A stretch of 41,862 bases of DNA from a virus, in the IMG/VR virus record IMGVR_UViG_3300009169_000037, positions 1 to 41,862 of that record; one strand, given 5' to 3'. How positions within the stretch are numbered: position 1 is the stretch's first letter; the number at the start of each line of letters is the position of its first letter. A program made the position numbers and the translations under genes. The notes beneath the pieces are model-generated. The model saw nothing but the letters and a program-made list of their open reading frames with translations, searched no databases and was not told the origin of the DNA. Shown in pieces: positions 1-8,412 of this stretch.

Positions 1-344
1 ACAAAAAGAGGATTCTCAACATCGTTATACATGTCTCTTCGCAGCATAAATACCTGCATAGGTAAAAATATACCAGACGTACTTGTATATGGATCTACTA
101 CAACAGCACTAGATTCATAATAATCGTCAATACTAGTAATTGGTTCTCCAGTATGTGCATCTATTATAGAATCAAGTGTGTCTTCATCCTGCTGAGACAA
201 CTGCGATTCAAAAACTATAGTGATAATATCAGGAACATTAAATGAAGAATAAAGTAAAGTAATAGAAATAACCGACTGATTTATTTCTTCATTCAATCTA
301 CCTAAATTTACTGGACTTTTATATTTAGTATATGAATAAGACAT
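1..344 (-). CDS. Partial structural-type protein, 3' end cut by window edge
   Basis: An open frame starts with ATG at 344 and stays open to position 1, giving about 114 residues without a stop. Its ATG overlaps the TAA of the preceding gene as TAATG, so the two are translationally coupled. The visible part starts MSYSYTKYKSPVNLGR, and further on reads IIDAHTGEPITSIDDYYES. It has no signal peptide or membrane segment. I do not recognise the family. Position after three fibre genes suggests another virion appendage protein, which is inference from context only. Confidence 0.8.
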   Translation of the reverse strand, partial: MSYSYTKYKSPVNLGRLNEEINQSVISITLLYSSFNVPDIITIVFESQLSQQDEDTLDSIIDAHTGEPITSIDDYYESSAVVVDPYTSTSGIFLPMQVFMLRRDMYNDVENPLF

Positions 345-1201
345 TACAAAATCCTCCAAAATTCAAATCTAACGTTTTTGACCGACGCGGTAGTTGAAGC
401 ATTAGAAGTTCTAAAATCAAAATCAAACGAGTGTGTACCAGAACTTAAAACTCTATAAAAAAATTGAGAAACAGGGTTCCAGAACAACGTACTAACATAA
501 GGAGATGATTCAAAACTATATACAATATCAGTGTCATCTAATGTTATTTGTACATAAAATGTTTCGTTGGTTTTACTTAAACGCCATTCAAAAGTGTTGC
601 CTAGTCTATATCTACCATAAGCCAGTCCTGAAACAGTCAAATTAGTTTTATTTACAAACGCGGTACTGGTAGTTTGGGACTCAGTTAAAGATAATACATA
701 ATCAAAATTAGAAAAACTAGTTAGTTCTTCACCAGAAACCGTAGTACCGCCAGTTAATGTATCTACAAGATATTTTTTAGTAATTAAATGATCATCCTCA
801 GTAGGATAAACTCCACTAACCGTACTGGTGAAAGCCCTGGTGCCATCGACTAAAATATAATGAGGATGATCATCATTATTTAAATCCATTAAATTACCAT
901 GATGGGAATAGTAGTCTATACCACTTTGTAATGTATTGGAAATAGTCGTCATCTCATAATTATCTATGTAATTATCAGAAACTTCCTGTGTAATATCACC
1001 AGAAATGGTAGTTCCTAGCTGATCTACATAGTATTTAGTGGTTAGATGCGCAGGCTGTGTAGGCAATACACCACTAACAACGGTAGAAACCTCTAACTGA
1101 TTACCAAGTTCATCCCATTCTATGAATGAATTGTCACCAGTACCAAAGATTATCTTTTCGCTGTCTTTTAGCTCTATGTTTTTTGCTGAAATCTTAGCCA
1201 T
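344..1201 (-). CDS. Fibre/appendage protein with short repeats
   Basis: 285 residues, AGGAG seven bases before the ATG. The N-terminus MAKISAKNIELKDSEKIIFG is closely related to that of the next gene upstream (MAKFTDKNLRLKDNERVTFG), so the two are paralogues. Two copies of the pattern SGVxPTxxxHLxTKxYVD follow (about residues 43-60 and 129-146), with an EMTTIS repeat and an HxNLxxLxxDDHPHY motif between them. These motifs are typical of phage tail fibre shafts. The C-terminal 110 residues are a different, beta-rich domain that probably forms the tip. Role in virion attachment is inferred from motif type and position. Confidence 0.75.
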   Translation of the reverse strand: MAKISAKNIELKDSEKIIFGTGDNSFIEWDELGNQLEVSTVVSGVLPTQPAHLTTKYYVDQLGTTISGDITQEVSDNYIDNYEMTTISNTLQSGIDYYSHHGNLMDLNNDDHPHYILVDGTRAFTSTVSGVYPTEDDHLITKKYLVDTLTGGTTVSGEELTSFSNFDYVLSLTESQTTSTAFVNKTNLTVSGLAYGRYRLGNTFEWRLSKTNETFYVQITLDDTDIVYSFESSPYVSTLFWNPVSQFFYRVLSSGTHSFDFDFRTSNASTTASVKNVRFEFWRIL

Positions 1202-1224
1202 TTAACTACTCCTGAAATTTGCTA

Positions 1225-1245
1225 GCGGGGGCTCTTCACCCCCGC
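1225..1245 (-). terminator. Intercistronic GC-rich hairpin
   Basis: Perfect 7-bp arms GCGGGGG and CCCCCGC around a 7-base loop, between the stop of the upstream fibre gene and the ribosome binding site of the next. On the transcribed strand no U-tract follows, so this may be a processing or stabilising hairpin rather than an intrinsic terminator. Confidence 0.5.
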
Positions 1246-1250
1246 AGCTT

Positions 1251-2873
1251 TTAATCTTCTATAACAGACCAATTCAACACATAATTCGCAGAATCCATAT
1301 CACCCATAAAAGTAACGACAAAGCTACTAGTAGTTCTTGCAGACACAATAAATGCGTAAACAGATGGAGGTGAGTCAGTGGTATTTTCCAACGTAGCATT
1401 AATTGTGTAGTTTGTGCTTCCTATATCGGTGAAATTAATAGTTACCTGTGCAGCTCCATTAGCAATAGCTTGTCTGCCATGCCTATCAACACCGCCTTGG
1501 TCTACATAACCCTTAGTGGCTAAATGATAATCCTGGGTAGGAGTCACACCAGAAACAGTAGCAGTGAAACCTCTACTACCGTCAGCTAGAATATACTGAG
1601 GATGATCATCATCACTCAAACCAGTTAAATTGCCATGGTCAATTATCCCAGAACTAGTAAGGTAATTGATAATATCCCCACTAATTGTGGTCATTTCAGA
1701 ATCACTGATATAATCCGTAGGAATCTGAGCTACTATATCACCAGAAATAGTAGTCATTTCAGAATTATCAACAAAATTATTGTTAACCCAAGTTTCTGTA
1801 GCATAACCAGTTAAGCTTGGAATTTGAGCAACAATAGCCCCAGAAATTGAATCAACTTCTCCTTCAGTGTAATATCTGCCATCGTGAGTATGAAGGCTTG
1901 TATCATTACCACCAGTCAATCCACTAAACTGAGCTGATGTTAAGTGATAAAAATTAGGACCATCCCCTTCCAAACCAGATAAATTATTGTGAGTTACCGT
2001 AGAACCAAACTGAACCCATGATCCATTACTATAAACATAAAGCGCATCTAGAACTTCCACCCAAGCAGCAAAACCTTCAACCGCTACAGTCTCAGTCCAT
2101 GAAGTTCCATTCCACTCATAAATATTATCTTCTGTCCAACTACCACTAGTAGTAGAAGCGATATACCTATTACCAGTTACTTGAACACCAGAAGCCAATG
2201 GAACAATGTCTAATACTGAATCCTGCCAATCCAATCCTTGCGCTACAGAATCAACGTATCCTTTGGTAGCTAAGTGCGCGTCTACAATTGGGGTTACACC
2301 ACTAACAGTACCAGCAAAAGCTCTCGAACCATCCACCAAAATGTATTGGATGTGATCATCATCAGATAGACCTGCCAAAAGACCATGGTCTATGATGTTA
2401 GATGTATCGGTAATGTAAGTAACTATATCGCCACTGATAGTCGTCATTTCGGTGTTGTCTATGTAGTTGTTAGAAACATAAGTTAGGATATCACCACTTA
2501 TAGTGGTTCCTATCTGATCTACATAACTTTTGGTAGTTAAATGGTATGATTGTGTAGGATCTACACCAGAAACTGTGGCAGTAAAACCTCTACTCGCATT
2601 TACAGGCACATACTGTAAATGATCGTCAGTAGCGTCAAAGTTAGTTAACCAGTTGTGTGGTAAAGTACCACTTGTTACTGTGCCACTAGTTACAGCTAAA
2701 TCTACATACTGCCTAGTGGTTAAATGATAACTTTGCGTAGGATCTACGCCACTGATAGTAGTGTCTACTCTTAGTTCACTACCATCCCACCAAAAATTGG
2801 CATCATTACCGGTACCGAATGTAACTCGTTCATTATCTTTAAGTCGCAAATTCTTATCGGTAAATTTCGCCAT
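1251..2873 (-). CDS. Long fibre protein with DDDH/TTKxYVD repeats and H-lectin-like tip
   Basis: 540 residues, GAGGAGGG before the ATG. The N-terminal 20 residues match the downstream paralogue at 344-1201. The body has at least four SGVxPTxxxHLxTKxYVD units, three (S/A)G(L/N)xxDDHxQY units, and several EMTTISGDI units of the 21-residue shaft repeat. A middle segment near residues 215-290 (LDWQDSVLDIVPLASG and on) is a separate small domain. The last 80 residues (QVTINFTDIGSTNYTIN ... FVVTFMGDMDSANYVLNW) resemble the H-type lectin fold and recur in the gene at 2892-4511. Likely a trimeric tail or head fibre; sugar binding is inference. Confidence 0.8.
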   Translation of the reverse strand: MAKFTDKNLRLKDNERVTFGTGNDANFWWDGSELRVDTTISGVDPTQSYHLTTRQYVDLAVTSGTVTSGTLPHNWLTNFDATDDHLQYVPVNASRGFTATVSGVDPTQSYHLTTKSYVDQIGTTISGDILTYVSNNYIDNTEMTTISGDIVTYITDTSNIIDHGLLAGLSDDDHIQYILVDGSRAFAGTVSGVTPIVDAHLATKGYVDSVAQGLDWQDSVLDIVPLASGVQVTGNRYIASTTSGSWTEDNIYEWNGTSWTETVAVEGFAAWVEVLDALYVYSNGSWVQFGSTVTHNNLSGLEGDGPNFYHLTSAQFSGLTGGNDTSLHTHDGRYYTEGEVDSISGAIVAQIPSLTGYATETWVNNNFVDNSEMTTISGDIVAQIPTDYISDSEMTTISGDIINYLTSSGIIDHGNLTGLSDDDHPQYILADGSRGFTATVSGVTPTQDYHLATKGYVDQGGVDRHGRQAIANGAAQVTINFTDIGSTNYTINATLENTTDSPPSVYAFIVSARTTSSFVVTFMGDMDSANYVLNWSVIED

Positions 2874-2891
2874 TTATTTATTCCCTCCTCT

Positions 2892-4511
2892 TTATATTAT
2901 AAATCCTGGATAAAAGCCAGGGTCAAATCTAATTGAATCCGAAGCAATTGCAATTCCAATAGGTTGCTGCCAAGACCCACTGATTGTGGGCGCAGCGCTA
3001 CTTAAAGCACCATCTACCGTAGATACATAAATTATACTTCCTGGAGTCCAAGACCATGCGCCTTTTCTTACTATGCCGCGCCACAAAATCTTCTTAAGCC
3101 CTGTGTCCTCTTCCAAAGCCAAAGCTGAACAAGGCATCCTAGCTGTCCCACTAGCAGCTGAACATTGTTCCCAATGACCATTGGATTTCATGTGCAAAGG
3201 ACATCCTACACCTGTATCGTTTAAGTCAACGTACATCCTAGAAATTTCACCACTATAACCTATGGTATACCCATGAATAACATTACCACTAGGCGTAGTG
3301 TCCATCTCCAATCCATAACTGTTGATATACAAATCACCACCTAAAGCTGGAGAACTATCATCATGGACTTCTGTAATTCCAGTATAACTACCTATTCCAG
3401 AGGTAGTAGCAAACCAATTCAATACATAGCTGTTAGAATCTATTTCACCAGAAAAATGGACTGAAAATCCAGAAGCTGTTTTAGTTATAGTTGTAATAGC
3501 ATATTCTGAAGCCGGAGAATCGATAGAATTTTCCAAACTATAAAAAAGTTTGTAGTTACTATCAATAAAAGGAGCTGGAAAAACTATGGTAGCTCCTACC
3601 TCACCATAACTCAGGCTATACATACCTGATTTGTTATTACCTACAAGTTCGTCCACTTCTGTTTTTGTGTAATATCGCACGTCACCGCGATCGTCTGTGT
3701 GATATTGTGGATGATCGTCCGAATCTAAACCAAGAAGCGTATTGTGATAAATAGCCCCTGAAATAGTGCCTGATATAGTAGAATACACAAGCCTATTGGT
3801 AGACGAATCATACTTTAAGTATTTACCATCTCCAATAGTCACTTCATTGACTATCTTGGTTCCTAAAATGTAAGGAGAGTGTGAGGCAAGAACTGCGGTT
3901 TTGACATCGAGCGCGGTAGAAGTATACACTCCATCACTAACACTCTCTGCTCCGGTTACATACCCATCGTCATCAGGGTCATAAACCGACTTACGCATAT
4001 AAATATCGGGCGTAACAGATCCGCTTATTGAACCTATTGCGCCCGATCTCTTGGAAGGGGATTGTGGATGCTGGACAATCAAATGTCCATTTTTATCGGT
4101 AACACTAAAGGTTAGTAGTTCTGTAACGGCATCGTCATCATACAGAACCCAGTTTTCTTCGTCACCATCAAATAATTCTAATCTATTAGTTTGTATCTTA
4201 CGAAGTAAAGTAGTTCTTACATCAACTACTCCTACAGTAGACTCAATAGTATCTAAAACTTCATTATACTCACCGCTGGAAGCGTAGGAATACCTCTCCA
4301 CCCCCGACAGAGTAACGCTGTCGCAGATTACGGCATAGTCTCTAGATGGGTTGTACGCATTAAAGTAATACCCATAGAAACCATCCCCCTTTTCCACCAT
4401 TGAAGCGCCGCTAATAACGATACCATCCGTATCAACGTCTCTAATAGTGGCAACTGGTGATAGTCCTGTAGATGGTACTCCATTATGCGTGAAGTGGGCC
4501 AGTATCCACAT
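2892..4511 (-). CDS. Multidomain fibre protein with H-lectin-like and DUF2190-like C-terminal domains
   Basis: 539 residues. The N-terminal 70 residues (GVPSTGLSPVATIRDV ... GDGFYGYYF) match a small domain common at the start of phage neck and fibre proteins. A short DSDDHPQY and a YYTKTEVDELV motif mark the shaft. Residues about 292-372 are an H-lectin-like sandwich paralogous to the tip of the gene at 1251-2873. Residues about 410-539 (ISRMYVDLN ... GTARMPCSALAL ... IGIAIASDSIRFDPGF) are a small beta domain also found at the ends of the genes at 31052-32938 and 34851-35735, resembling the DUF2190 cement-protein fold. The ribosome binding site GGAG lies 12 bases from the ATG, longer than usual here. 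Confidence 0.78.
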   Translation of the reverse strand: MWILAHFTHNGVPSTGLSPVATIRDVDTDGIVISGASMVEKGDGFYGYYFNAYNPSRDYAVICDSVTLSGVERYSYASSGEYNEVLDTIESTVGVVDVRTTLLRKIQTNRLELFDGDEENWVLYDDDAVTELLTFSVTDKNGHLIVQHPQSPSKRSGAIGSISGSVTPDIYMRKSVYDPDDDGYVTGAESVSDGVYTSTALDVKTAVLASHSPYILGTKIVNEVTIGDGKYLKYDSSTNRLVYSTISGTISGAIYHNTLLGLDSDDHPQYHTDDRGDVRYYTKTEVDELVGNNKSGMYSLSYGEVGATIVFPAPFIDSNYKLFYSLENSIDSPASEYAITTITKTASGFSVHFSGEIDSNSYVLNWFATTSGIGSYTGITEVHDDSSPALGGDLYINSYGLEMDTTPSGNVIHGYTIGYSGEISRMYVDLNDTGVGCPLHMKSNGHWEQCSAASGTARMPCSALALEEDTGLKKILWRGIVRKGAWSWTPGSIIYVSTVDGALSSAAPTISGSWQQPIGIAIASDSIRFDPGFYPGFII

Positions 4512-4535
4512 GCTAGCTTATTACTCCGTCTGAAT

Positions 4536-5426
4536 TTAGTCGATGAGGTTGCCAGTAAGACTGCTAAACATATATTGCTTTACTAATGTATCTAGCATTT
4601 TTCTCAATCGTTGTAAAGTCTTATCACGCTGATTTAAACCAGGAGTAGGGTCGTAAAGTGTCTGATCATCCCTTATAACAGCACCATCATCTACCATATC
4701 TTCAGAAGTCATATTTTCCAGCAAATCAATAGCAGCCTGGAGTATCAAATGATCCCTAGTGACAGTTAAAGCCGTCAGCATCGGAGGAATCATAGCATCC
4801 CCATACGCTTCGTAGACTTCTAAATCGGCAAACTTGAATGTGTAAAACCATATATCTATTCTGGGATTTATACCACCGCTTATTAAAGTCCCACTGAATG
4901 TTAAATATCTATACCCCTGAACAACAGGGTCATCTAATGTGGTGTATTCCACATTATCTATAGAAACATAGACTGGCCACCCTTTTTCTCCTAAATCTAT
5001 GGTATGATTATCAGGTAAAATAGAAGTACAAAATTCATCACCTTCATAAAGTAAGCGCTTCAACTTAACTTGATCACCTACAAGGCGTCTTATTTTACGC
5101 ATTGTAACAGTATCATCTAAAGTATAGTTATACTCTACAGGATAGGTGGGTGTATGATAAAGTTCAGGAGATGCGCCTTGAGCAGCGTTGGATGGTCCAC
5201 TTTCCGCTTCAGTTACAGAATTATAATAGGTAGATCTATACCACGTAACATTAGGAAGACCATTGACATCGGTGTAATAATAACGAGTTACACCAGCCCT
5301 CAATAGTAGGGTAGTTAGGTAAGCATAGGGACCAGATTCATCGTCGGAGTAATAAACACGTACCTGGTCAAACATTCCTGGATAAATTATGTCTATATCA
5401 GGCACTATAACGGTTACTCTTACCAT
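4536..5426 (-). CDS. Probable head-tail connector/neck protein with FN3-like N-terminus
   Basis: 296 residues, GAGGT before the ATG. Residues about 18-80 (VRVYYSDDESGPYAYL, YYYTDVNGLPNVTWYRS) look like a fibronectin type III-like strand pattern. The centre contains MRKIRRLVGDQ, reminiscent of the IRRLIGD motif at the start of head-tail adaptor proteins. The last 90 residues are helical (AIDLLENMTSEDM, DKTLQRLRKMLDTLVKQYMF). It lies between head genes and the distal fibre group, which suits a connector or neck appendage. Assignment is inferred from these patterns and place. Confidence 0.5.
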   Translation of the reverse strand: MVRVTVIVPDIDIIYPGMFDQVRVYYSDDESGPYAYLTTLLLRAGVTRYYYTDVNGLPNVTWYRSTYYNSVTEAESGPSNAAQGASPELYHTPTYPVEYNYTLDDTVTMRKIRRLVGDQVKLKRLLYEGDEFCTSILPDNHTIDLGEKGWPVYVSIDNVEYTTLDDPVVQGYRYLTFSGTLISGGINPRIDIWFYTFKFADLEVYEAYGDAMIPPMLTALTVTRDHLILQAAIDLLENMTSEDMVDDGAVIRDDQTLYDPTPGLNQRDKTLQRLRKMLDTLVKQYMFSSLTGNLID

Positions 5427-5438
5427 GTTCTACCTCAC

Positions 5439-5702
5439 TTATCCAGAGTATGTAGTAGATTCCCAAGCATCATAGGTTATTGAATAATCGTAGGCAGGCC
5501 ATTGTTTAGGATAGTCAGACCCAGATATGGTCTGTGAAAATAGCACCCCATTAAACACCTCTTCTACTCTTACTAAAACATCACCACCACCAGAAACAGT
5601 GGCGAAGTAATTCGTAATAGTAGGATTATAGCCTTTAGAACCTATTATGACGGAACTATAGAACTTAGACTCTGGAGTATTTCGTTCATAAGTTTTAGAC
5701 AT
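5439..5702 (-). CDS. Small hypothetical protein
   Basis: 87 residues, ribosome binding site TAGGAGG eight bases upstream of the ATG. Predicted beta-rich and Tyr/Ser-rich, ending in YDAWESTTYSG; no membrane segment. Family not recognised. It sits 5 bases after the stop of the gene at 5708-6229 and 12 bases before the connector-like gene, so it belongs to the same head/neck transcript. Confidence 0.65.
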   Translation of the reverse strand: MSKTYERNTPESKFYSSVIIGSKGYNPTITNYFATVSGGGDVLVRVEEVFNGVLFSQTISGSDYPKQWPAYDYSITYDAWESTTYSG

Positions 5703-5707
5703 CGGAA

Positions 5708-6229
5708 TTACCTCCTAGTAAGCTCTAATTCCTGAAGGCGTCTTTTCATCAAAATACACAATGAATCCTTATTAGCAAGTTGACGAGCTTCGTTGTAAGC
5801 ATACTTCAACAAATCAATGTCAGTTATTTTTTTCAATTCCGCCCGAGCATCTCTAACAGTTAGGTTGATTATGTCAGCCGGTTGTTTAACTGATTTGACA
5901 AAAGGAGTAACCATTTGAGCGGCTTCAATTTCTTTTTCAGCTTCTTTTGTAATTATCTCAGTGGGCTCTACAACCTTTGACTTTTTGCTTTTAGGAGTTT
6001 TCACGACTGTTTCTTGTGACGCGGATTCCTTATAAACTATTTCCCAAATCTCACTGTTACGAAGCTTTACGTTCTGTAACCAGTCTACGAAAGGAGCGCC
6101 TTCTTGAAGATCGTGTTTCTTACCATACTGTTCAAAAAGCTCGTCTAACGCGACTTTATGACCCGGACCGATAGTCCTCTTCATTGCGTGTCGCCATACA
6201 GTACTCTTATTTTTTACATATCCATTCAT
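5708..6229 (-). CDS. Hypothetical helical protein of the head/neck module
   Basis: 173 residues with AGGAGG before the ATG. Two conserved-looking parts, residues 5-65 (WRHAMKRTIGPGHKVALDEL, FVDWLQNVKLRNSEIWEIVY) and 120-173 (INLTVRDARAELKKI, LLKYAYNEARQLANKDSLCI), flank a Lys-rich linker (KTPKSKKSKVVEPTE). Mostly helical, no membrane segment. I do not recognise the family. Its place between the capsid region and the connector suggests a role in head completion, as inference. Confidence 0.65.
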   Translation of the reverse strand: MNGYVKNKSTVWRHAMKRTIGPGHKVALDELFEQYGKKHDLQEGAPFVDWLQNVKLRNSEIWEIVYKESASQETVVKTPKSKKSKVVEPTEIITKEAEKEIEAAQMVTPFVKSVKQPADIINLTVRDARAELKKITDIDLLKYAYNEARQLANKDSLCILMKRRLQELELTRR

Positions 6230-6247
6230 AACCTTTTCCTCCTATGT

Positions 6248-6589
6248 TTATTCGCCTTGACCGTTCCCAAAATGGGGATCGATACGATCAATTAAATGGT
6301 GTATAATATTCGAAAAGCGATGTAATATTATACCCAATAAAAATAAAGCCAGTATCTCATGTAGCATGCCAATGATATATAGGTACAACATGCACACACA
6401 AAATAAGCTGACCCACACTGATGTGCAGTACGGGCAATCCAAAATCCTAAACACAAATTTGAATATTCTATAATTACTTTCGAATAAATACTTACGCACT
6501 GGTAAAAACAATTCCGACTTAACCAAAATTCCCGTAATAGCTTCTACCAATAAAGCGGTTAGTAAAAACAATAGAACAATAATAAGCAT
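6248..6589 (-). CDS. DUF1360-like small membrane protein with CPYC motif
   Basis: 113 residues. The first 22 residues are strongly hydrophobic (LIIVLLFLLTALLVEAITGI), and there are further hydrophobic stretches near 50-75 and 76-95. Between them is ILDCPYCTSVWVS, matching the (L)xCPYCxSxW signature of the DUF1360 family often seen in phages. The C-terminus is short and charged (RIDPHFGNGQGE). It comes directly after the capsid gene and its hairpin. A membrane role such as lysis or exclusion is possible but not shown; the CPYC pair could bind metal or form a disulphide. Confidence 0.65.
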   Translation of the reverse strand: MLIIVLLFLLTALLVEAITGILVKSELFLPVRKYLFESNYRIFKFVFRILDCPYCTSVWVSLFCVCMLYLYIIGMLHEILALFLLGIILHRFSNIIHHLIDRIDPHFGNGQGE

Positions 6590-6613
6590 AATACCCTCGC
6601 GAACACGATTTGA

Positions 6614-6643
6614 TTATACCCGCCCCATAAGGGGCGAGTATAA
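6614..6643 (-). terminator. Strong hairpin after the major capsid gene
   Basis: Arms TTATAC-C-CGCCCC and GGGGCG-A-GTATAA pair with a single mismatch around the loop ATAA, just 13 bases past the capsid stop codon. No U-tract follows on the transcribed strand. It may limit read-through or protect the abundant capsid mRNA at its 3' end. Confidence 0.6.
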
Positions 6644-6655
6644 CCATTTCAACGA

Positions 6656-7729
6656 TTAAAGCGACCTATCAATTACACCAATGCCCAACATTCTAGGATC
6701 AAGACAAGCAAATCCGATTTCTTCCCAACCGAAGAATCCAGCTTTCTGAACTCTCAATAGGGTAGGATCATCATATGCTTCGTATTCCTTACGAATAGGC
6801 ATAACTAGTGAATCGTTAACGCTTAGATCAAAACCGATGACCTGAGTCTCACCCAACGTAGTAACGGTACCATCAGCACCGGTAATGTTAGGATTGTCCA
6901 ATGTGTAAGAATTGTATGTCTGAGTTACGTCTGCACACACAAACTTACCATAAGACGAACCGAAACCATTGATGTTGTAAAGACCAGTAGCACCGAGGTG
7001 CTGGATTTCATGAAGGGCTACATTCCACAAACTACCCATACCAGCAGCCTGGAAGATTTCTCTTCGGGTCACTGGATCGATGTCTGTGTCAGTCCATTCA
7101 CGAATATCAGCCGCGTCTTCAGGAGACACATAAAGATCAGTCAATGTACGACCGATTCTCTTAAAACCTACGATCATCTTATTGATCAATTCCTTTGAAA
7201 GATAACCAGCACCAGTCGATGCTGGGTTTACTTCATAGATAGGAGCTGGGCGCGAACCCAAAAGACCCTTACCAAAGAACCTAGAAGTAGCCGCAGGAAG
7301 AATTACCCTCCAACCGCATTCCTCTTCGTAATCAGCAAGCGCCTTAGCAGCTTTCTCAGCGGCTCTAGCCGCGATATCCACTCTTGAATCTCTAGCGTAT
7401 GTAAGCTTCCAATCACCTGAAGCATCGATGGTGAAAGTAGGAACATACACTTCTTCTCCTATACCTTCAATAAAGTTCTGAGCAACATAGCCAAGTCCAG
7501 GAAGTACCCATACTGGAATTTCAAAATCCTCAGCAACGGGATAACTAGCCTGAGCACCAGGACCCAGTCTTTCAACTGCAAACAACTGTCTCATAATAGA
7601 CTGTTGCTCAATGGCTTGAAGAATAGGAGTAGTTAGAGCGGCGGCAAAAGCCTTGTAAGCAGCCAATCCCTCAGGCGTATTTACACTCGCAGTAGCCTTG
7701 AACAATTCTTTCATTTCTTTGCTATCCAT
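6656..7729 (-). CDS. Major capsid protein (HK97 fold, probable)
   Basis: 357 residues, AGGAGG upstream of the ATG. The length, absence of membrane segments or repeats, and position last in the series terminase, portal, protease, scaffold fit a major capsid protein. The N-terminal third is helical (residues 1-50), followed by a beta-rich body. The middle contains LTDLYVSPEDAADIREW, and the end reads FACLDPRMLGIGVIDRS, patterns typical of HK97-type capsid proteins of phages that carry a separate scaffold. It is followed by a strong hairpin. It would assemble the icosahedral shell after scaffold-guided prohead formation. Confidence 0.8.
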   Translation of the reverse strand: MDSKEMKELFKATASVNTPEGLAAYKAFAAALTTPILQAIEQQSIMRQLFAVERLGPGAQASYPVAEDFEIPVWVLPGLGYVAQNFIEGIGEEVYVPTFTIDASGDWKLTYARDSRVDIAARAAEKAAKALADYEEECGWRVILPAATSRFFGKGLLGSRPAPIYEVNPASTGAGYLSKELINKMIVGFKRIGRTLTDLYVSPEDAADIREWTDTDIDPVTRREIFQAAGMGSLWNVALHEIQHLGATGLYNINGFGSSYGKFVCADVTQTYNSYTLDNPNITGADGTVTTLGETQVIGFDLSVNDSLVMPIRKEYEAYDDPTLLRVQKAGFFGWEEIGFACLDPRMLGIGVIDRSL

Positions 7730-7759
7730 AATCTAACTAACCTCCTCGTAATTTTGGAT

Positions 7760-7772
7760 GCGCTATACGCGC
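7760..7772 (-). other. Short GCGC hairpin upstream of capsid gene
   Basis: GCGC-TATAC-GCGC lies within a wider GGAT...ATCC inverted repeat in the leader of the capsid gene. The stem is only four base pairs long, so function is uncertain. Confidence 0.3.
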
Positions 7773-7800
7773 TTTTAATCCATAAATCAGTCCTTGATAT

Positions 7801-8370
7801 TTAAACCAAAAGCTTTACTCTAATTGGGAAAAGAGTAGTATTAGCCACATTGGCAGTTACCTGAGCAGCGCTTGCGCCCTTAACTACCCTAGCGACAGTG
7901 CCGGCTGTAGTATTCAGATATACAGTCGAAAGCTCAGATGAAGCATCGCGTCTAACACCTAAAGCTGTACCTGCATTAATAACAGCCTCAGCGTAATAAT
8001 GAATAGTGTCCCAAATACCAAGATGAGCTACACCAACAGGAGCAGCCTTGGCACCATTGATAACACCATTAGCATTATAGCTTGGCTGAGCGATAACGTC
8101 AGACGAACCCAAATCGCCTGGCATAACGAATCCAGCAGGATGAATTGAATGATATCCTACCTTCACCTTCTGCATCAAGAAACCAAACGTAGAAAAAGCT
8201 TCGTTACCATAGTAAATGTTAACATAAGCTTCAGTCTGAGTAGTATCAAGATAACAAGCCGAGCCAGCATAAGCTAGAACTCCACCAGCACCCGCAGTCG
8301 CGCCACCACTAGTGGTAGCGTTTAATTGACAAAATTGATCTTCCACAACTGGATGTCTAGGAATAAACAT
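7801..8370 (-). CDS. Probable head decoration/structural protein
   Basis: 189 residues, AGGAGG before the ATG. Rich in Ala, Gly, Thr and Val with a predicted all-beta pattern; starts MFIPRHPVVEDQFCQLNAT and ends TTLFPIRVKLLV. No membrane segment. It lies between scaffold and major capsid genes, where many phages encode a decoration or cement protein. I do not recognise a named family; the call rests on position, composition and size. Confidence 0.6.
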   Translation of the reverse strand: MFIPRHPVVEDQFCQLNATTSGGATAGAGGVLAYAGSACYLDTTQTEAYVNIYYGNEAFSTFGFLMQKVKVGYHSIHPAGFVMPGDLGSSDVIAQPSYNANGVINGAKAAPVGVAHLGIWDTIHYYAEAVINAGTALGVRRDASSELSTVYLNTTAGTVARVVKGASAAQVTANVANTTLFPIRVKLLV

Positions 8371-8412
8371 AATCAGCGTTCCTCCTTAAACAAATATTAT
8401 ATTTTAAATCGA

